DNA from: CAZWCX01 sp964632945
GTDB lineage: Bacteria > Planctomycetota > MHYJ01 > WSZJ01 > CAZWCX01
DNA length: 44,142 nucleotides
Direction: 5' to 3'
Assembly: GCA_964632945.1 (NCBI GenBank)
Contig: CAZWCX010000056.1
Span: 1-44,142 of the forward strand
Under the pieces are notes generated by a model. The model was not told the origin of the DNA. It saw nothing but the letters and a program-made list of their open reading frames with translations, and did not search any database. Of the stretch, positions 15,542 to 23,374 are shown piece after piece. Made by a program: the position numbers and the translations under genes. Each line of letters starts with the position of its first letter. The first letter of the stretch is position 1.

Positions 15542-16504
15542 ATGAACGCACCCATCCTCATCGCGCTCGGGGGAAATGCCATCTCCCCGGAGAAAGGGAC
15601 GGGCACGCCGTCGGTGCAGTTCGCCGCCACGCGCGCGACCATGGCGCACGTCGCGGACCTGATCGCGCGGGGGGTCGGCCGCATCCTCATCACCCACGGA
15701 AACGGACCGCAGGTGGGTGAGGCCGTCCTGCGGGGCGAACTTGCCCAGAAGGACGTGCCCCCGCAGCCGCTGGACATCTGCGTCGCCGATACCCAGGGCG
15801 GCATGGGGTACATGATCCAGCAGTGCCTGCGCGGCGAATTGGACCGGCGTCACCTCTCGCATCCCGTGGTGGCCCTCGTCACCCAGGTCCGGGTCGACCG
15901 CGAGGATCCCGCGTTCAACGACCCCAGCAAGCCGATCGGTCGCTTCTACGGAGAGGCCGAGGCGCGACGCCTGATGGCCGAGCGCGGCTGGCGGATGAAG
16001 CCGGACGCGGGGCGGGGTTGGCGGCGAGTGGTCCCGTCACCGCGCCCGCTCGAGGTGCTCGAGGAGGAGCCCATCCGTCGCCTGCTGGGCGACGGCGCCG
16101 TCGTGATCGCGGCAGGCGGCGGCGGCATCCCGGTGTTCCAGGCCGCGGACGGATCGTACGTCGGAGTCGAGGCCGTCATCGACAAGGACCTCGCCTCCGC
16201 CCTCCTGGCCCGTCGCATCGGCGCGAGCCGGTTTGCCATCCTCACCGGCGTCGACCGGGTGGAATTGCGCTATGGGACGCCCGCCGCCCGGCCGCTCGAC
16301 CGCGTTTCCGTGGCGGACCTTCGCCGCCACCTCCTCGACGGCCACTTCGCCCCGGGAAGCATGCGGCCCAAGATCGAGGCGGTCCTCGATTTCCTCGCCG
16401 ATCCCGGAGCGCCGGATCGGCGCGCCGCGATCGGCCGCCCCCACCACCTGGCGGCCCTCCTCGAGGGGCACGCCGGGACCCAGATCGCTGCCGGGCCCGG
16501 ATGA
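15542..16504 (+). CDS. arcC: Carbamate kinase
   Basis: Transfers phosphate between carbamoyl phosphate and ADP, normally making ATP at the end of arginine or purine-derived carbamoyl catabolism. The 320 residues match the family. Visible motifs are ALGGNAI at the start, THGNGPQVG, TQGGMGYMIQQ, AAGGGGIPV and EAVIDKDLASALLA, all in the expected order for the amino-acid-kinase fold. The ATG at 15542 is 7 bases after the hydrolase stop and has only a weak ribosome site, so it may rely on coupling. No arginine deiminase or carbamoyltransferase gene lies in the window, which leaves the carbamoyl phosphate source open. The enzyme assignment is strong. Confidence 0.93.
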   Translation: MNAPILIALGGNAISPEKGTGTPSVQFAATRATMAHVADLIARGVGRILITHGNGPQVGEAVLRGELAQKDVPPQPLDICVADTQGGMGYMIQQCLRGELDRRHLSHPVVALVTQVRVDREDPAFNDPSKPIGRFYGEAEARRLMAERGWRMKPDAGRGWRRVVPSPRPLEVLEEEPIRRLLGDGAVVIAAGGGGIPVFQAADGSYVGVEAVIDKDLASALLARRIGASRFAILTGVDRVELRYGTPAARPLDRVSVADLRRHLLDGHFAPGSMRPKIEAVLDFLADPGAPDRRAAIGRPHHLAALLEGHAGTQIAAGPG

Positions 16505-16764
16505 GTCCTGAACCCGCGTCCGCGGCTCCAGGAGAAATCCCCCCGCCCGACACCGGCCTGCGTGAGCAGCCGGGCCGGCGGGGCGACCGGCGTGCGACCC
16601 TCTGGCGCGCACGCCGGGCGCGGCAGTCCTGCCCCGCCCGGTCCGTCAGGCCGGACGGAGCCGGTTTTCCTGCACACGCCGAAGCCATTCGCGTTTCATC
16701 CGGGCTGGGGGCCCGCTCCGGTGAAACGCTGGACAAACCGGGCGGGATCGGTTAAGGGGCATCC

Positions 16765-17724
16765 ATGACCAAGATCGAACGTGTCGATCGGGCCCTGTCG
16801 TGCCGACCGGTGGATCGCATCCCCTGGAGCGTCTGGTACCACTTCGGCCTCCAGCACCTGCCCGGAAAGCGCGCCGCCGGCGCCGCGCTCGATTTCTTTC
16901 GCGCCTACCAACCCGACTTTCTCAAGCTGATGCACGACTACCCCTATCCGCTGCCCCCGGGGCTGGAGGAGTTGGAGCAACCGGGCGATCTGGCGCGCCT
17001 TGGACACCTCGACGTCCGCGACGGAGGCTACGGCGAACAGCTCTCCGCCGTTCGCAGCCTCGCGCGAAGCCTGCACGGCGAGGCGTACGTGATCGACACC
17101 ATCTTCGATCCGTGGACCATCCTGCGCAAGCTGTGCGGACGCGACCGCCTCATGGGCTGGATGAAGGAGCACCCCGGTCCCGTCCACGGGGCGCTCGAGA
17201 CGATCGCCCGCAACCAGGCCGCGTTCATCCGGGTCGCCCGCAAGGCGGGACTGTCGGGCGTCTTCTACTCCGCCGGCGCCGCCGACCTGGATCAACTCAG
17301 GGCCGCGGACTACGCGACCTTCTGTCGCCCGTACGACCTCCTCGTGCTGGAGGCCGCGCAGGGCGCTCCGTTCAACCTGCTGCACATCCACGGCGAGCGA
17401 CCGATCTTCGACCCGCTCCTCGACTATCCGGTCCACGCCATCAACTGGGCGGGTCAGCGGGTCAAGCCCGACCTCGCGGAAGGCCGGCGCCGCTGGGGCG
17501 GGTGCATCGTCGGCGGAATCGAGGAGAACACCACCACCTCCGTCACGCCGGCGGACATCCGGAAGCAGGTCATCCGGACCATCCAGATCCTGGGTGAACG
17601 GGGAACGATCCTCGGTCCGGGATGCTCCGTAGGTCCCAACGTGCCCCCCCGCAACCTGAAGAGGATTCCCGCGACGCTCGCGGAGCTCGCGGGCAGGAGC
17701 CGACGCAAGGGAGGTAGGCGATGA
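16765..17724 (+). CDS. Uroporphyrinogen decarboxylase superfamily protein (not HemE)
   Basis: A 319-residue TIM-barrel protein of the UroD/MtaA superfamily, which includes heme-pathway decarboxylases and corrinoid methyltransferases. Diagnostic pieces are RVDRALSCRPVDRIPWSVWYHFG at the N-terminus (the family's start, though without the HemE substrate-binding arginine pattern), FDPWTIL near residue 115, LLHIHGERPIFDPLLDYPVHAINWAG near 210-235 and GGIEENTTTSVTPADIRKQV near 250. GGGG lies just before the ATG at 16765. The stop overlaps the start of the BshB1-like gene as ATGA, so the two are translationally coupled. A methyltransferase-like role on a small molecule is inference. Bases 16505-16764 hold no convincing gene. 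Confidence 0.8.
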   Translation: MTKIERVDRALSCRPVDRIPWSVWYHFGLQHLPGKRAAGAALDFFRAYQPDFLKLMHDYPYPLPPGLEELEQPGDLARLGHLDVRDGGYGEQLSAVRSLARSLHGEAYVIDTIFDPWTILRKLCGRDRLMGWMKEHPGPVHGALETIARNQAAFIRVARKAGLSGVFYSAGAADLDQLRAADYATFCRPYDLLVLEAAQGAPFNLLHIHGERPIFDPLLDYPVHAINWAGQRVKPDLAEGRRRWGGCIVGGIEENTTTSVTPADIRKQVIRTIQILGERGTILGPGCSVGPNVPPRNLKRIPATLAELAGRSRRKGGRR

Positions 17725-18437
17725 AATTGGATGCGCTCGTGATCGCGGCACACCGGGATGACGTGGAAATCACCTGCGGGGGCCTGGTGATCAAGCTCGT
17801 CGATGACGGGTACCGCGTCGGCGTGCTCGACCTCACGCAGGGCGAAATGGGCACCCTCGGCAACGCCGCCTTGCGTGCCCGCGAAGCCGCTGCCGCCGCC
17901 AAGATCATGGGAATCGCCGAACGCTTCAACCTGCGCCTGCCGGACGCCCGCATCGAGAACAACCATCCCACCCGGATGAAAATGGTCAAGCTCCTGCGCA
18001 AGGTCCGTCCGGAGGTCGTCGTCATCCCCTGCCACGAGCAACGCCACCCCGACCACTCGACCACGCCGAAGATGGTCTTCGATGCCTGCTTCTTCGCCGG
18101 ACTCAAGCGAATGCAGCCCTCCGCCGGAGAGGCGTTCCGCCCGCGGAAAATCCTCTATGCCCACTCCCACTACGAACGCCTGAAGCCCACCTTTTGCGTC
18201 GAAATCACCGCCCAGTTCGAGCGTAAGTTGAACGCCATCCGCTGCTACTCCAGCCAGTTTCCCCCCGAGCGGGATCGGAAGACCGGCGGGGAGAATCAGC
18301 CCCGGGTCATCCCCTGGATCACCGACTTCAATCGCTACTACGGCCATCTCATCGGCGTCCCCTACGCCGAACCCTACAGCCAGCGCGAGATGGTCGAGGT
18401 CGAGGACGTCATGCGGCTCAAGGGTCATTCGATGTAG
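17721..18437 (+). CDS. PIG-L/LmbE family deacetylase, BshB1-like
   Basis: Zinc-dependent N-acetylglucosaminyl deacetylase family, 238 residues. Metal ligands read as His11 and Asp14 in AAHRDDVE (usually AHPDD) and His112 in RHPDH. TQGEMGTLG and the segment LRLPDARIENN match the BshB1 type that removes acetyl from GlcNAc-malate in bacillithiol synthesis, and the tail GVPYAEPYSQREMVEV is like the BshB1 C-terminus. No bshA or bshC gene is present in the window, so a bacillithiol role is a homology inference. The ATG overlaps the stop of the UroD-like gene by 4 bases, linking the two. Confidence 0.83.
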   Translation: MKLDALVIAAHRDDVEITCGGLVIKLVDDGYRVGVLDLTQGEMGTLGNAALRAREAAAAAKIMGIAERFNLRLPDARIENNHPTRMKMVKLLRKVRPEVVVIPCHEQRHPDHSTTPKMVFDACFFAGLKRMQPSAGEAFRPRKILYAHSHYERLKPTFCVEITAQFERKLNAIRCYSSQFPPERDRKTGGENQPRVIPWITDFNRYYGHLIGVPYAEPYSQREMVEVEDVMRLKGHSM

Positions 18438-18440
18438 CCT

Positions 18441-18470
18441 GGCCCACCGGCGGGCCGAAAGCGGCTTTGC
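18441..18470 (+). terminator. Weak terminator-like hairpins after the BshB1-like gene
   Basis: GGCCC at 18441-18445 pairs with GGGCC at 18452-18456, and immediately after it GCCGAAAGCGGC (about 18454-18465) forms a 4-bp stem followed by TTT. The two stems are mutually exclusive at their shared GCC. The signal is weak but well placed, 3 bases after the stop of the gene at 17721-18437. It may be chance in GC-rich DNA. Confidence 0.25.
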
Positions 18471-18576
18471 AACTCTCCGCGACCTTTACAGGCGCGAGCG
18501 GCCCCAGACCTCGCCCGCACTCCGTCCGTCCCGGCCTCGCAAGGACTTGTGGCGCGGCTGCGATCCTCCCCGAGCG

Positions 18577-18592
18577 TGGCCCCGCGTTTGCA
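18577..18592 (+). promoter_or_regulatory. Sigma-54-like promoter upstream of an STN gene
   Basis: TGGCCC at 18577-18582 and TTGCA at 18588-18592, with exactly 10 bases between the GG and the GC as sigma-54 requires; one consensus base (the A of TGGCAC) is C. The start site would be near 18604, about 40 bases before the STN gene ATG at 18643. No paired enhancer palindrome is obvious upstream. It resembles the stronger site at 25315. Confidence 0.4.
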
Positions 18593-18642
18593 TGGGAAGG
18601 AGAGGTCACGGCTTCGGGATCCCATTGAAGAGGGTACGACCC

Positions 18643-19353
18643 ATGATCGCCCTTCCCTTCCGCGCTCTCGTCGCGGCAGCCTGCCTCCTCGTCGGCCTCA
18701 GTGTATTGCCGCTTTGCGCCCAGGAGGCCCCGGCCCCCCCGACCCATCCGGCCGACACCCGCGAGCGATTGAAGGCCCTGCGGGTCTCCTTCGTCTTCGA
18801 GGACGCGGAGTGGACGGACCTGTTCGAGCACCTGCGGACGGTTACCGGTCTCAACGTCGTGGTCGATCCCCGCGTGGCGGACCTCGACTCTCCGGGGCGG
18901 AGCCGGGTGTCGGTGCGGTTGGAGGACGTTCCGTTTCGCACCGCGATGAAACTCGTCTTCGAGGCGCACGGACTGGCGGTCGATGTCTCCGACGGCGTGC
19001 TGTACATCGTCCCGCGGAGACTGCAGCAGGCTCAAGTCGAACTCCGCGTCCACGACATCCGCGACCTCCTCGTGCGCGTGCGGGACTTCGAGGGACCGAA
19101 GCTGCTGATCGACCATCGCCCCCCGGACTTCACGCGCCTGTTCACGACCGTCACGGAGCGGCCGCAAGCCCTCGGGGAGGACTCGCGCCGCATCCTCGAT
19201 CTGGTGCGGCGGTTCTGCGGCGGAGACACGTGGGATGCCGTTCCCGGAGTCTCGCTCGACGTGACCCGGACGGGCTTCCTGACGGTGGTGCAGAGCGCGA
19301 CCGTGCAGGAAGAGATCGCGATGTTCCTGAACGAGCTTCGGCGAGGACGCTAG
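18643..19353 (+). CDS. Secreted STN (secretin N-domain) protein, paralogue A
   Basis: A 236-residue exported protein. Residues 1-27 form a signal peptide ending at LCAQ. Around 45-125 is an STN (secretin and TonB N-terminus) unit: VSFVFEDAEWTDLFEHL, LNVVVDPRV, VRLEDVPFRTAMKLVFEAHGLAV, GVLYIVP. After HDIRDLLVRVRDFEGP comes a second small domain ending in GGDTWDAVPGVSLDV, TGFLTVVQSATVQEEIAMFLNEL, like the N1-type part of secretins or their planctomycete relatives. It lacks the secretin beta-barrel and stops after the N-domains. GAGGG lies upstream of the ATG at 18643. It is co-linear with the protein at 21397, including GGDTWD, so the two are paralogues. Partner and role are unknown. Confidence 0.75.
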   Translation: MIALPFRALVAAACLLVGLSVLPLCAQEAPAPPTHPADTRERLKALRVSFVFEDAEWTDLFEHLRTVTGLNVVVDPRVADLDSPGRSRVSVRLEDVPFRTAMKLVFEAHGLAVDVSDGVLYIVPRRLQQAQVELRVHDIRDLLVRVRDFEGPKLLIDHRPPDFTRLFTTVTERPQALGEDSRRILDLVRRFCGGDTWDAVPGVSLDVTRTGFLTVVQSATVQEEIAMFLNELRRGR

Positions 19354-19376
19354 CCCGGAGGATTCGTAAAGCCGCG

Positions 19377-21200
19377 TCAGCGCTCGCGGGCGCGCTGCTT
19401 GAGGTGGACCAGCAGTACGGCGATGTCGGCGGGAGTGACTCCGGATACGCGCGCCGCCTGACCGACGGACCCGGGGCGAATCCGGTCGAGCTTCTCGCGG
19501 GTCTCGAATCGCAGGTGTCCGATGGACCGGAAATCGAAATCGGACGGGATGGAGCGCGACTCGAACTCGCGCATGCGCAGGACGTCCTGCTTCTGGCGTT
19601 CGATGTATCCCTCGTACTTGACGTCGACTTCGATTTGTTCGGCGATCTCCGGGGGGACTCGGAGGGCGCCGAGGGCGGGATGCGAATCCGCCAGCGAGGC
19701 GAGTTCGGTCTCCGGCCGGCGCAACCACTGGGTCAGCGTCAGGCCCTCGTGGAAGGTGCGATCGAGCGCCTCGCGCGCGGCGGCGATCCGGCGTTCTTTC
19801 TCTTCGAGCCGTCGAACGCGTGCGGCGGAGGCGAGGCCGGCGGCGTGACCGGCCGGCGTGAGTCGCCGGTCCGCGTTGTCGTGGCGAAGCAGGAGGCGAT
19901 ATTCGGCGCGCGAGGTGAACATCCGGTACGGCTCGGTGACGCCGAGGGTCACGAGGTCGTCGACGAGCACGCCGATGTAGGCCTGATCGCGGGTGAGGAT
20001 GAAGGCGGGTCGGCCGGCGGCTTTCCGGGCTGCGTTGATCCCGGCGACGAGGCCGAGGGCGCCCGCTTCCTCGTAGCCCGTGGTTCCGTTGATCTGGCCG
20101 GCCAGGTGCAGTCCCTCGACCGACCGCGTCTCGAGGGTCGGCTTGAGTTGGGTGGGAATCACGAAATCGTATTCGACCGCATACCCGTAGCGGAGGATCT
20201 CGGCGCGCTCCAGGCCCACGATCGAGTGGACCATCTCTTCCTGGACGTCGGGGGGCATGCTGGTGGACACCCCGTTCAGGTAGACCTCCAGCGTGTTCCG
20301 TCCCTCCGGTTCGAGGAAGAGTTGGTGGCGCGCGCGCTCGGCGAATTTGACGATCTTGTCTTCGATGGAAGGGCAGTAGCGGGGTCCCCGGGCCTGGATC
20401 TGCCCCGTGTACATGGGGGCCCGATGGAGGTTCGCGCGCAGAACGTCGTGGGTGCGCGCGTTCGTGTAGGTGGTGAAGCAGTGCATCTGGATCGCGTCGA
20501 TGCGTTCGGTCTCGAACGAAAACGGCTGCGGTTTCGCGTCCCCCGGCTGCACGGCCAGGCGGGAATAGTCGAGGGTGCGGCCGTTCACGCGCGGCGGCGT
20601 GCCGGTCTTCATCCGGCCCATCTCGAAGCCGAGGCGGGCCAGGCTGCCCGAGATCGACTCGGCGGCCGGTTCCGCCATCCGGCCTCCGGGGGTCTGCTTC
20701 TCCCCGAGGTGAAGCAGCCCACGCATGAACGTCCCGGTCGTGACCACGACCTGTCCGGCGCGGTAGACGAATCCGCTGCGCGCGCGCAGGCCGCGCACCC
20801 GGTCCCCGGCCACCAGGATCTCTTCGACCATGTCCTGGCGGAGGGTGAGGCGATCCTGCGCCTCGACCACGCGTTTCATCTCGAACTGGTAGGCCTTCTT
20901 GTCCGCCTGGGCGCGCGGAGAACGCACGGCCGGACCCTTACGGGTGTTCAGCATGCGGAAGTGGATCCCGGTCCGGTCGATGGCGCGTCCCATCTGTCCG
21001 CCCAGCGCGTCGATCTCGCGCACCAGCTGGCCCTTGGCCAGCCCGCCGATCGCGGGATTGCACGACATTTGCCCGACCGCGTCGGCATTGATCGTCAGCA
21101 GAAGCGTGCGCGCCCCCATCCGGGCGGCCGCCAGAGCGGCTTCGCACCCGGCGTGGCCCGCGCCGACCACGATCACGTCGAAGGGGACGGGAAACTCCAT
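19377..21200 (-). CDS. mnmG: tRNA uridine-5-carboxymethylaminomethyl modification enzyme MnmG
   Basis: FAD enzyme that, with MnmE, installs the cmnm5 group on U34 of certain tRNAs. The 607 residues are slightly short of the usual 620-630. Residues 8-30 form the FAD Rossmann fold (VVGAGHAGCEAALAAARMG), followed by the family blocks QMSCNPAIGGLAKGQLVREIDALGG, FRMLNTRKGPAVRSPRAQADK, INGTTGYEEAGALGLVAGINAA and the C-terminus VGQAARVSGVTPADIAVLLVHLK. There is no clear Shine-Dalgarno, but the MEFPVPFDVIVVG start fits the family. It is monocistronic, sitting between two STN paralogues read from the other strand; its stop is only 23 bases from the end of the first one. No mnmE is visible here. Confidence 0.96.
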   Translation of the reverse strand: MEFPVPFDVIVVGAGHAGCEAALAAARMGARTLLLTINADAVGQMSCNPAIGGLAKGQLVREIDALGGQMGRAIDRTGIHFRMLNTRKGPAVRSPRAQADKKAYQFEMKRVVEAQDRLTLRQDMVEEILVAGDRVRGLRARSGFVYRAGQVVVTTGTFMRGLLHLGEKQTPGGRMAEPAAESISGSLARLGFEMGRMKTGTPPRVNGRTLDYSRLAVQPGDAKPQPFSFETERIDAIQMHCFTTYTNARTHDVLRANLHRAPMYTGQIQARGPRYCPSIEDKIVKFAERARHQLFLEPEGRNTLEVYLNGVSTSMPPDVQEEMVHSIVGLERAEILRYGYAVEYDFVIPTQLKPTLETRSVEGLHLAGQINGTTGYEEAGALGLVAGINAARKAAGRPAFILTRDQAYIGVLVDDLVTLGVTEPYRMFTSRAEYRLLLRHDNADRRLTPAGHAAGLASAARVRRLEEKERRIAAAREALDRTFHEGLTLTQWLRRPETELASLADSHPALGALRVPPEIAEQIEVDVKYEGYIERQKQDVLRMREFESRSIPSDFDFRSIGHLRFETREKLDRIRPGSVGQAARVSGVTPADIAVLLVHLKQRARER

Positions 21201-21251
21201 CGGGACTCGGGACCTCGAATGCGGACTTCGCCCACCGGGCGCTTCCCGCGG

Positions 21252-21280
21252 ATTCTACGCCCGCGTCCGCCCGGAGTCCA
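21252..21280 (-). promoter_or_regulatory. Sigma-70-like promoter of mnmG
   Basis: Read on the minus strand: TGGACT (21280-21275), a 17-nt spacer, TAGAAT (21257-21252). The start would lie near 21245, some 45 bases before the mnmG ATG. It faces away from the STN promoter at 21326, giving a divergent regulatory gap of 196 bases. Confidence 0.45.
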
Positions 21281-21325
21281 GCGCGGCCCGTCGATCCGGG
21301 ATCCGTGCGCTTCCCGGGAATTCTC

Positions 21326-21353
21326 TTGAACCGGTCATGCCCGGTCCTATACT
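21326..21353 (+). promoter_or_regulatory. Sigma-70-like promoter of STN paralogue B
   Basis: TTGAAC at 21326-21331, a 16-nt spacer, TATACT at 21348-21353. Transcription would start near 21360, leaving a leader of about 37 bases to the ATG at 21397 with GGAGG at 21384-21388. This is one of the better promoter matches in the window. Confidence 0.55.
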
Positions 21354-21396
21354 GGATTCCAAGGTCTCCATTCGCCCGACCACGGAGGTTTTTCCC

Positions 21397-22134
21397 ATGT
21401 CCATCCGACGATTGCTCGGATTCCGAGTTCTCCCGATCGCCTTGTTCGCGCTCGCGGTGCTTACCGCCCCGGTCCTGGCGCAGGAATCGGCCCCGCCGAA
21501 GTCCTCCGCCGGCGGGTCGGGAATCGACCCGGTTCGGGAGGGCGTCGTCAACAAGCTCGCTTCCATGAAGACCTCGCTCGACTTCACCGAGGCCGAGCTC
21601 ACGGACGTCATCGACTTCCTCCAGCAGTTGACACAAATCAACTTCGTGATCGATCGGCGCGTCTACGAGAACGCCCGGCCCGAGGACCTCAAGGTGACCA
21701 TCCAGCTCAAGGAGGTCCCCCTGCGCACCGCTTTGCGGGTGATCCTCAACCAGCGCGGTCTGACCGCCGAGTACAAGGACGGCGTCCTGCTCATCCTTCC
21801 CAAGAGCGCCCTCGAGGAGCAGATCTATCTCCGCATGTACGACGTGCGCGATCTGATGTTCAAGATCAAGGACTTCCCGGGCCCGGAAATCACGCTTCAG
21901 ACCGGCGAATCCGACACGGTCAGCGCCGCGTTCGAAACCGAGACCACGGAGAAGTTCGAGGACCCCAACTTCATCGTCGACATCGTCAAGGGGAACACCG
22001 GGGGCGACACCTGGGACCGGATCCAGGGCGTTTCGATCTCGATGGCGGCGAACGGCATCCTGCTGGTCACACAAAGCCGGGAGGTCCACAACGAGATCCT
22101 CAAGCTGATCAACCTGATGAGACTCTACAAGTAG
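21397..22134 (+). CDS. Secreted STN (secretin N-domain) protein, paralogue B
   Basis: A 245-residue exported protein and the closest relative in the window of the gene at 18643. Signal peptide residues 1-29, ending at VLAQ. The STN unit covers about 57-137: LDFTEAELTDVIDFLQQL, INFVIDRRVYEN, IQLKEVPLRTALRVILNQRGLTAEY, GVLLILP. The second domain contains YDVRDLMFKIKDFPGPEITL, a longer loop than paralogue A, then IVKGNTGGDTWD and GILLVTQSREVHNEILKLINLM. There is no barrel, TonB or peptidase domain. GGAGG sits 8 bases before the ATG, with a good promoter upstream and a terminator-like hairpin after the stop, so it is a single-gene unit. The function is unknown; a soluble secretin-like periplasmic ring or adaptor component is a guess. 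Confidence 0.78.
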   Translation: MSIRRLLGFRVLPIALFALAVLTAPVLAQESAPPKSSAGGSGIDPVREGVVNKLASMKTSLDFTEAELTDVIDFLQQLTQINFVIDRRVYENARPEDLKVTIQLKEVPLRTALRVILNQRGLTAEYKDGVLLILPKSALEEQIYLRMYDVRDLMFKIKDFPGPEITLQTGESDTVSAAFETETTEKFEDPNFIVDIVKGNTGGDTWDRIQGVSISMAANGILLVTQSREVHNEILKLINLMRLYK

Positions 22135-22161
22135 CCCATCCGGGGTCGGATGGATTCACCC

Positions 22162-22190
22162 GCGGGGAAATCGAGCCACGGTTTCCCCGC
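22162..22190 (+). terminator. Terminator-like hairpin after STN paralogue B
   Basis: GCGGGGAAA at 22162-22170 pairs perfectly with TTTCCCCGC at 22182-22190 across an 11-nt loop, followed by TTCCCGTTTC. It lies 28 bases after the stop at 22134 and 29 bases before the next promoter candidate. The T content after the stem is modest. Confidence 0.45.
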
Positions 22191-22218
22191 TTCCCGTTTC
22201 GGGGCGTGCAGCGGAATC

Positions 22219-22247
22219 TTGACGGCGAGGCGAACTCTCGATATCGC
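22219..22247 (+). promoter_or_regulatory. Sigma-70-like promoter of the methyltransferase gene
   Basis: TTGACG at 22219-22224, a 17-nt spacer, TATCGC at 22242-22247. The -35 is good and the -10 is partial. Transcription would begin near 22254, leaving a leader of about 98 bases to the chosen GTG at 22352. Confidence 0.4.
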
Positions 22248-22351
22248 TAGCTCCTTTCCAACCCGATCGGAAACCAGGAAGAGGTCGGGAAAGGCATCGG
22301 GCCGTGACGCGGGTTGAACGGGGCGGGTCCGCGAGGGCCCGGGAGGACAGG

Positions 22352-23374
22352 GTGTTCGGCACGCGGTCGTGCAGTTTGTGTCGTTCCACGGACGTGGAGC
22401 GCGTATTCGAGGCGCAAGACTACCGCTACGAGGCCGGGGAGCGGACCTACCCGATCGTTCGGTGTCGCCGCTGCGGGCTGATCCGGCTTGACCTCGACGG
22501 CATCCGGTACGAGGCCGCCTATCCGGCGCAATTCAACGACCGGCGGCTCCAGCGGATCGAGGAGGGACAGGACGGGCGCGGGGCGAGCCGGACTGCGCGA
22601 CGCGCGCGGCACCGCAGTCGCGAGCGACAGGTCGTGTTCACTCGCCGTGCGCGGCTCGCGGCCGTCGGGGGGGGGCGAATCCTCGACATCGGTTGCGGCG
22701 CGGGAGACTTCCTGAAGTCGCTGCCTTCCCCGCGCTGGCAGAAGTTCGGGATCGAGGTCACCGTCGACGTCTGCCGGCGCGTCGCGGCCGGAACCGGGCT
22801 CCCGGTCGGAAACGCGGACGGGGCGCGACTCCCGTTCCGGGATGGGACGTTCGATGTCATCACCGCGTGGGGGGCGATCGAACACCTTTCCGATCCCGTG
22901 GCCTGCATGCGCGAGATGCACCGGACGCTGCGGCCGGGGGGCAAGGTGGTCTTCTTCGTCCCGGACGCTTCCGGTCCGCTCTTCCGGCTGTTCCGGATCG
23001 TCGACCCGCCCCGGCATCTCTATCACTTCACCCCGGATACCTCCCGGGAGGCGATGCGGGCGGCAGGGTTCTCCGACCGGTTGATCACCGTCTATGCGGG
23101 CGCCGGCGAAAACATGAACGGCCTCTACCACGCGTTCAAGGCCTTCGCCCGCCGCTTCAGCGTCCGTGCCCGGTTGCGCCGGGAGGAAGGCCGGTGGGCG
23201 GCCTCCTGGGGCCTCATGGCGCTGCACCGCTTCGTGAAACTGCTCGGATTCGTCCTCCACCCCCTGACCGGACTCGTCGCTCCGCACGGCTTCAGCGACG
23301 CGATCGTCCTCGAGGCCGTGAAGGAGGGCGGAAGGCCAGGAAGTTCCGCATCAGGTCCCCACCCCGCTCGGTGA
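22352..23374 (+). CDS. Class I SAM-dependent methyltransferase with N-terminal zinc ribbon
   Basis: A 340-residue methyltransferase. Residues 7, 10, 38 and 41 are cysteines in a CxxC-CxxC zinc ribbon (CSLC then CRRC), as in glycan- and natural-product-linked methyltransferases. The SAM site is ILDIGCGAGDFL at about 110-121, followed by FDVITAWGAIEHL and a long C-terminal part. I start at GTG 22352 because GGAGG lies 5 bases upstream; a GTG at 22304 has a poorer site. The last 83 bases overlap the 3' end of trpG on the other strand, so the C-terminal residues are poorly constrained and may be non-native. Substrate unknown; a sugar, polyketide or lipid acceptor is possible. Base 22134 to the start holds the hairpin and promoter noted separately. 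Confidence 0.85.
   Translation: MFGTRSCSLCRSTDVERVFEAQDYRYEAGERTYPIVRCRRCGLIRLDLDGIRYEAAYPAQFNDRRLQRIEEGQDGRGASRTARRARHRSRERQVVFTRRARLAAVGGGRILDIGCGAGDFLKSLPSPRWQKFGIEVTVDVCRRVAAGTGLPVGNADGARLPFRDGTFDVITAWGAIEHLSDPVACMREMHRTLRPGGKVVFFVPDASGPLFRLFRIVDPPRHLYHFTPDTSREAMRAAGFSDRLITVYAGAGENMNGLYHAFKAFARRFSVRARLRREEGRWAASWGLMALHRFVKLLGFVLHPLTGLVAPHGFSDAIVLEAVKEGGRPGSSASGPHPAR

Noticed and set aside
16501..16755. 84-residue ORF starting at the arcC stop (ATGA) and ending 10 bases before the UroD-like gene
   Set aside because: The position is neat, but the translation is Arg/Pro/Ala-rich without any motif, and there is no ribosome site; chance is likely in this DNA.
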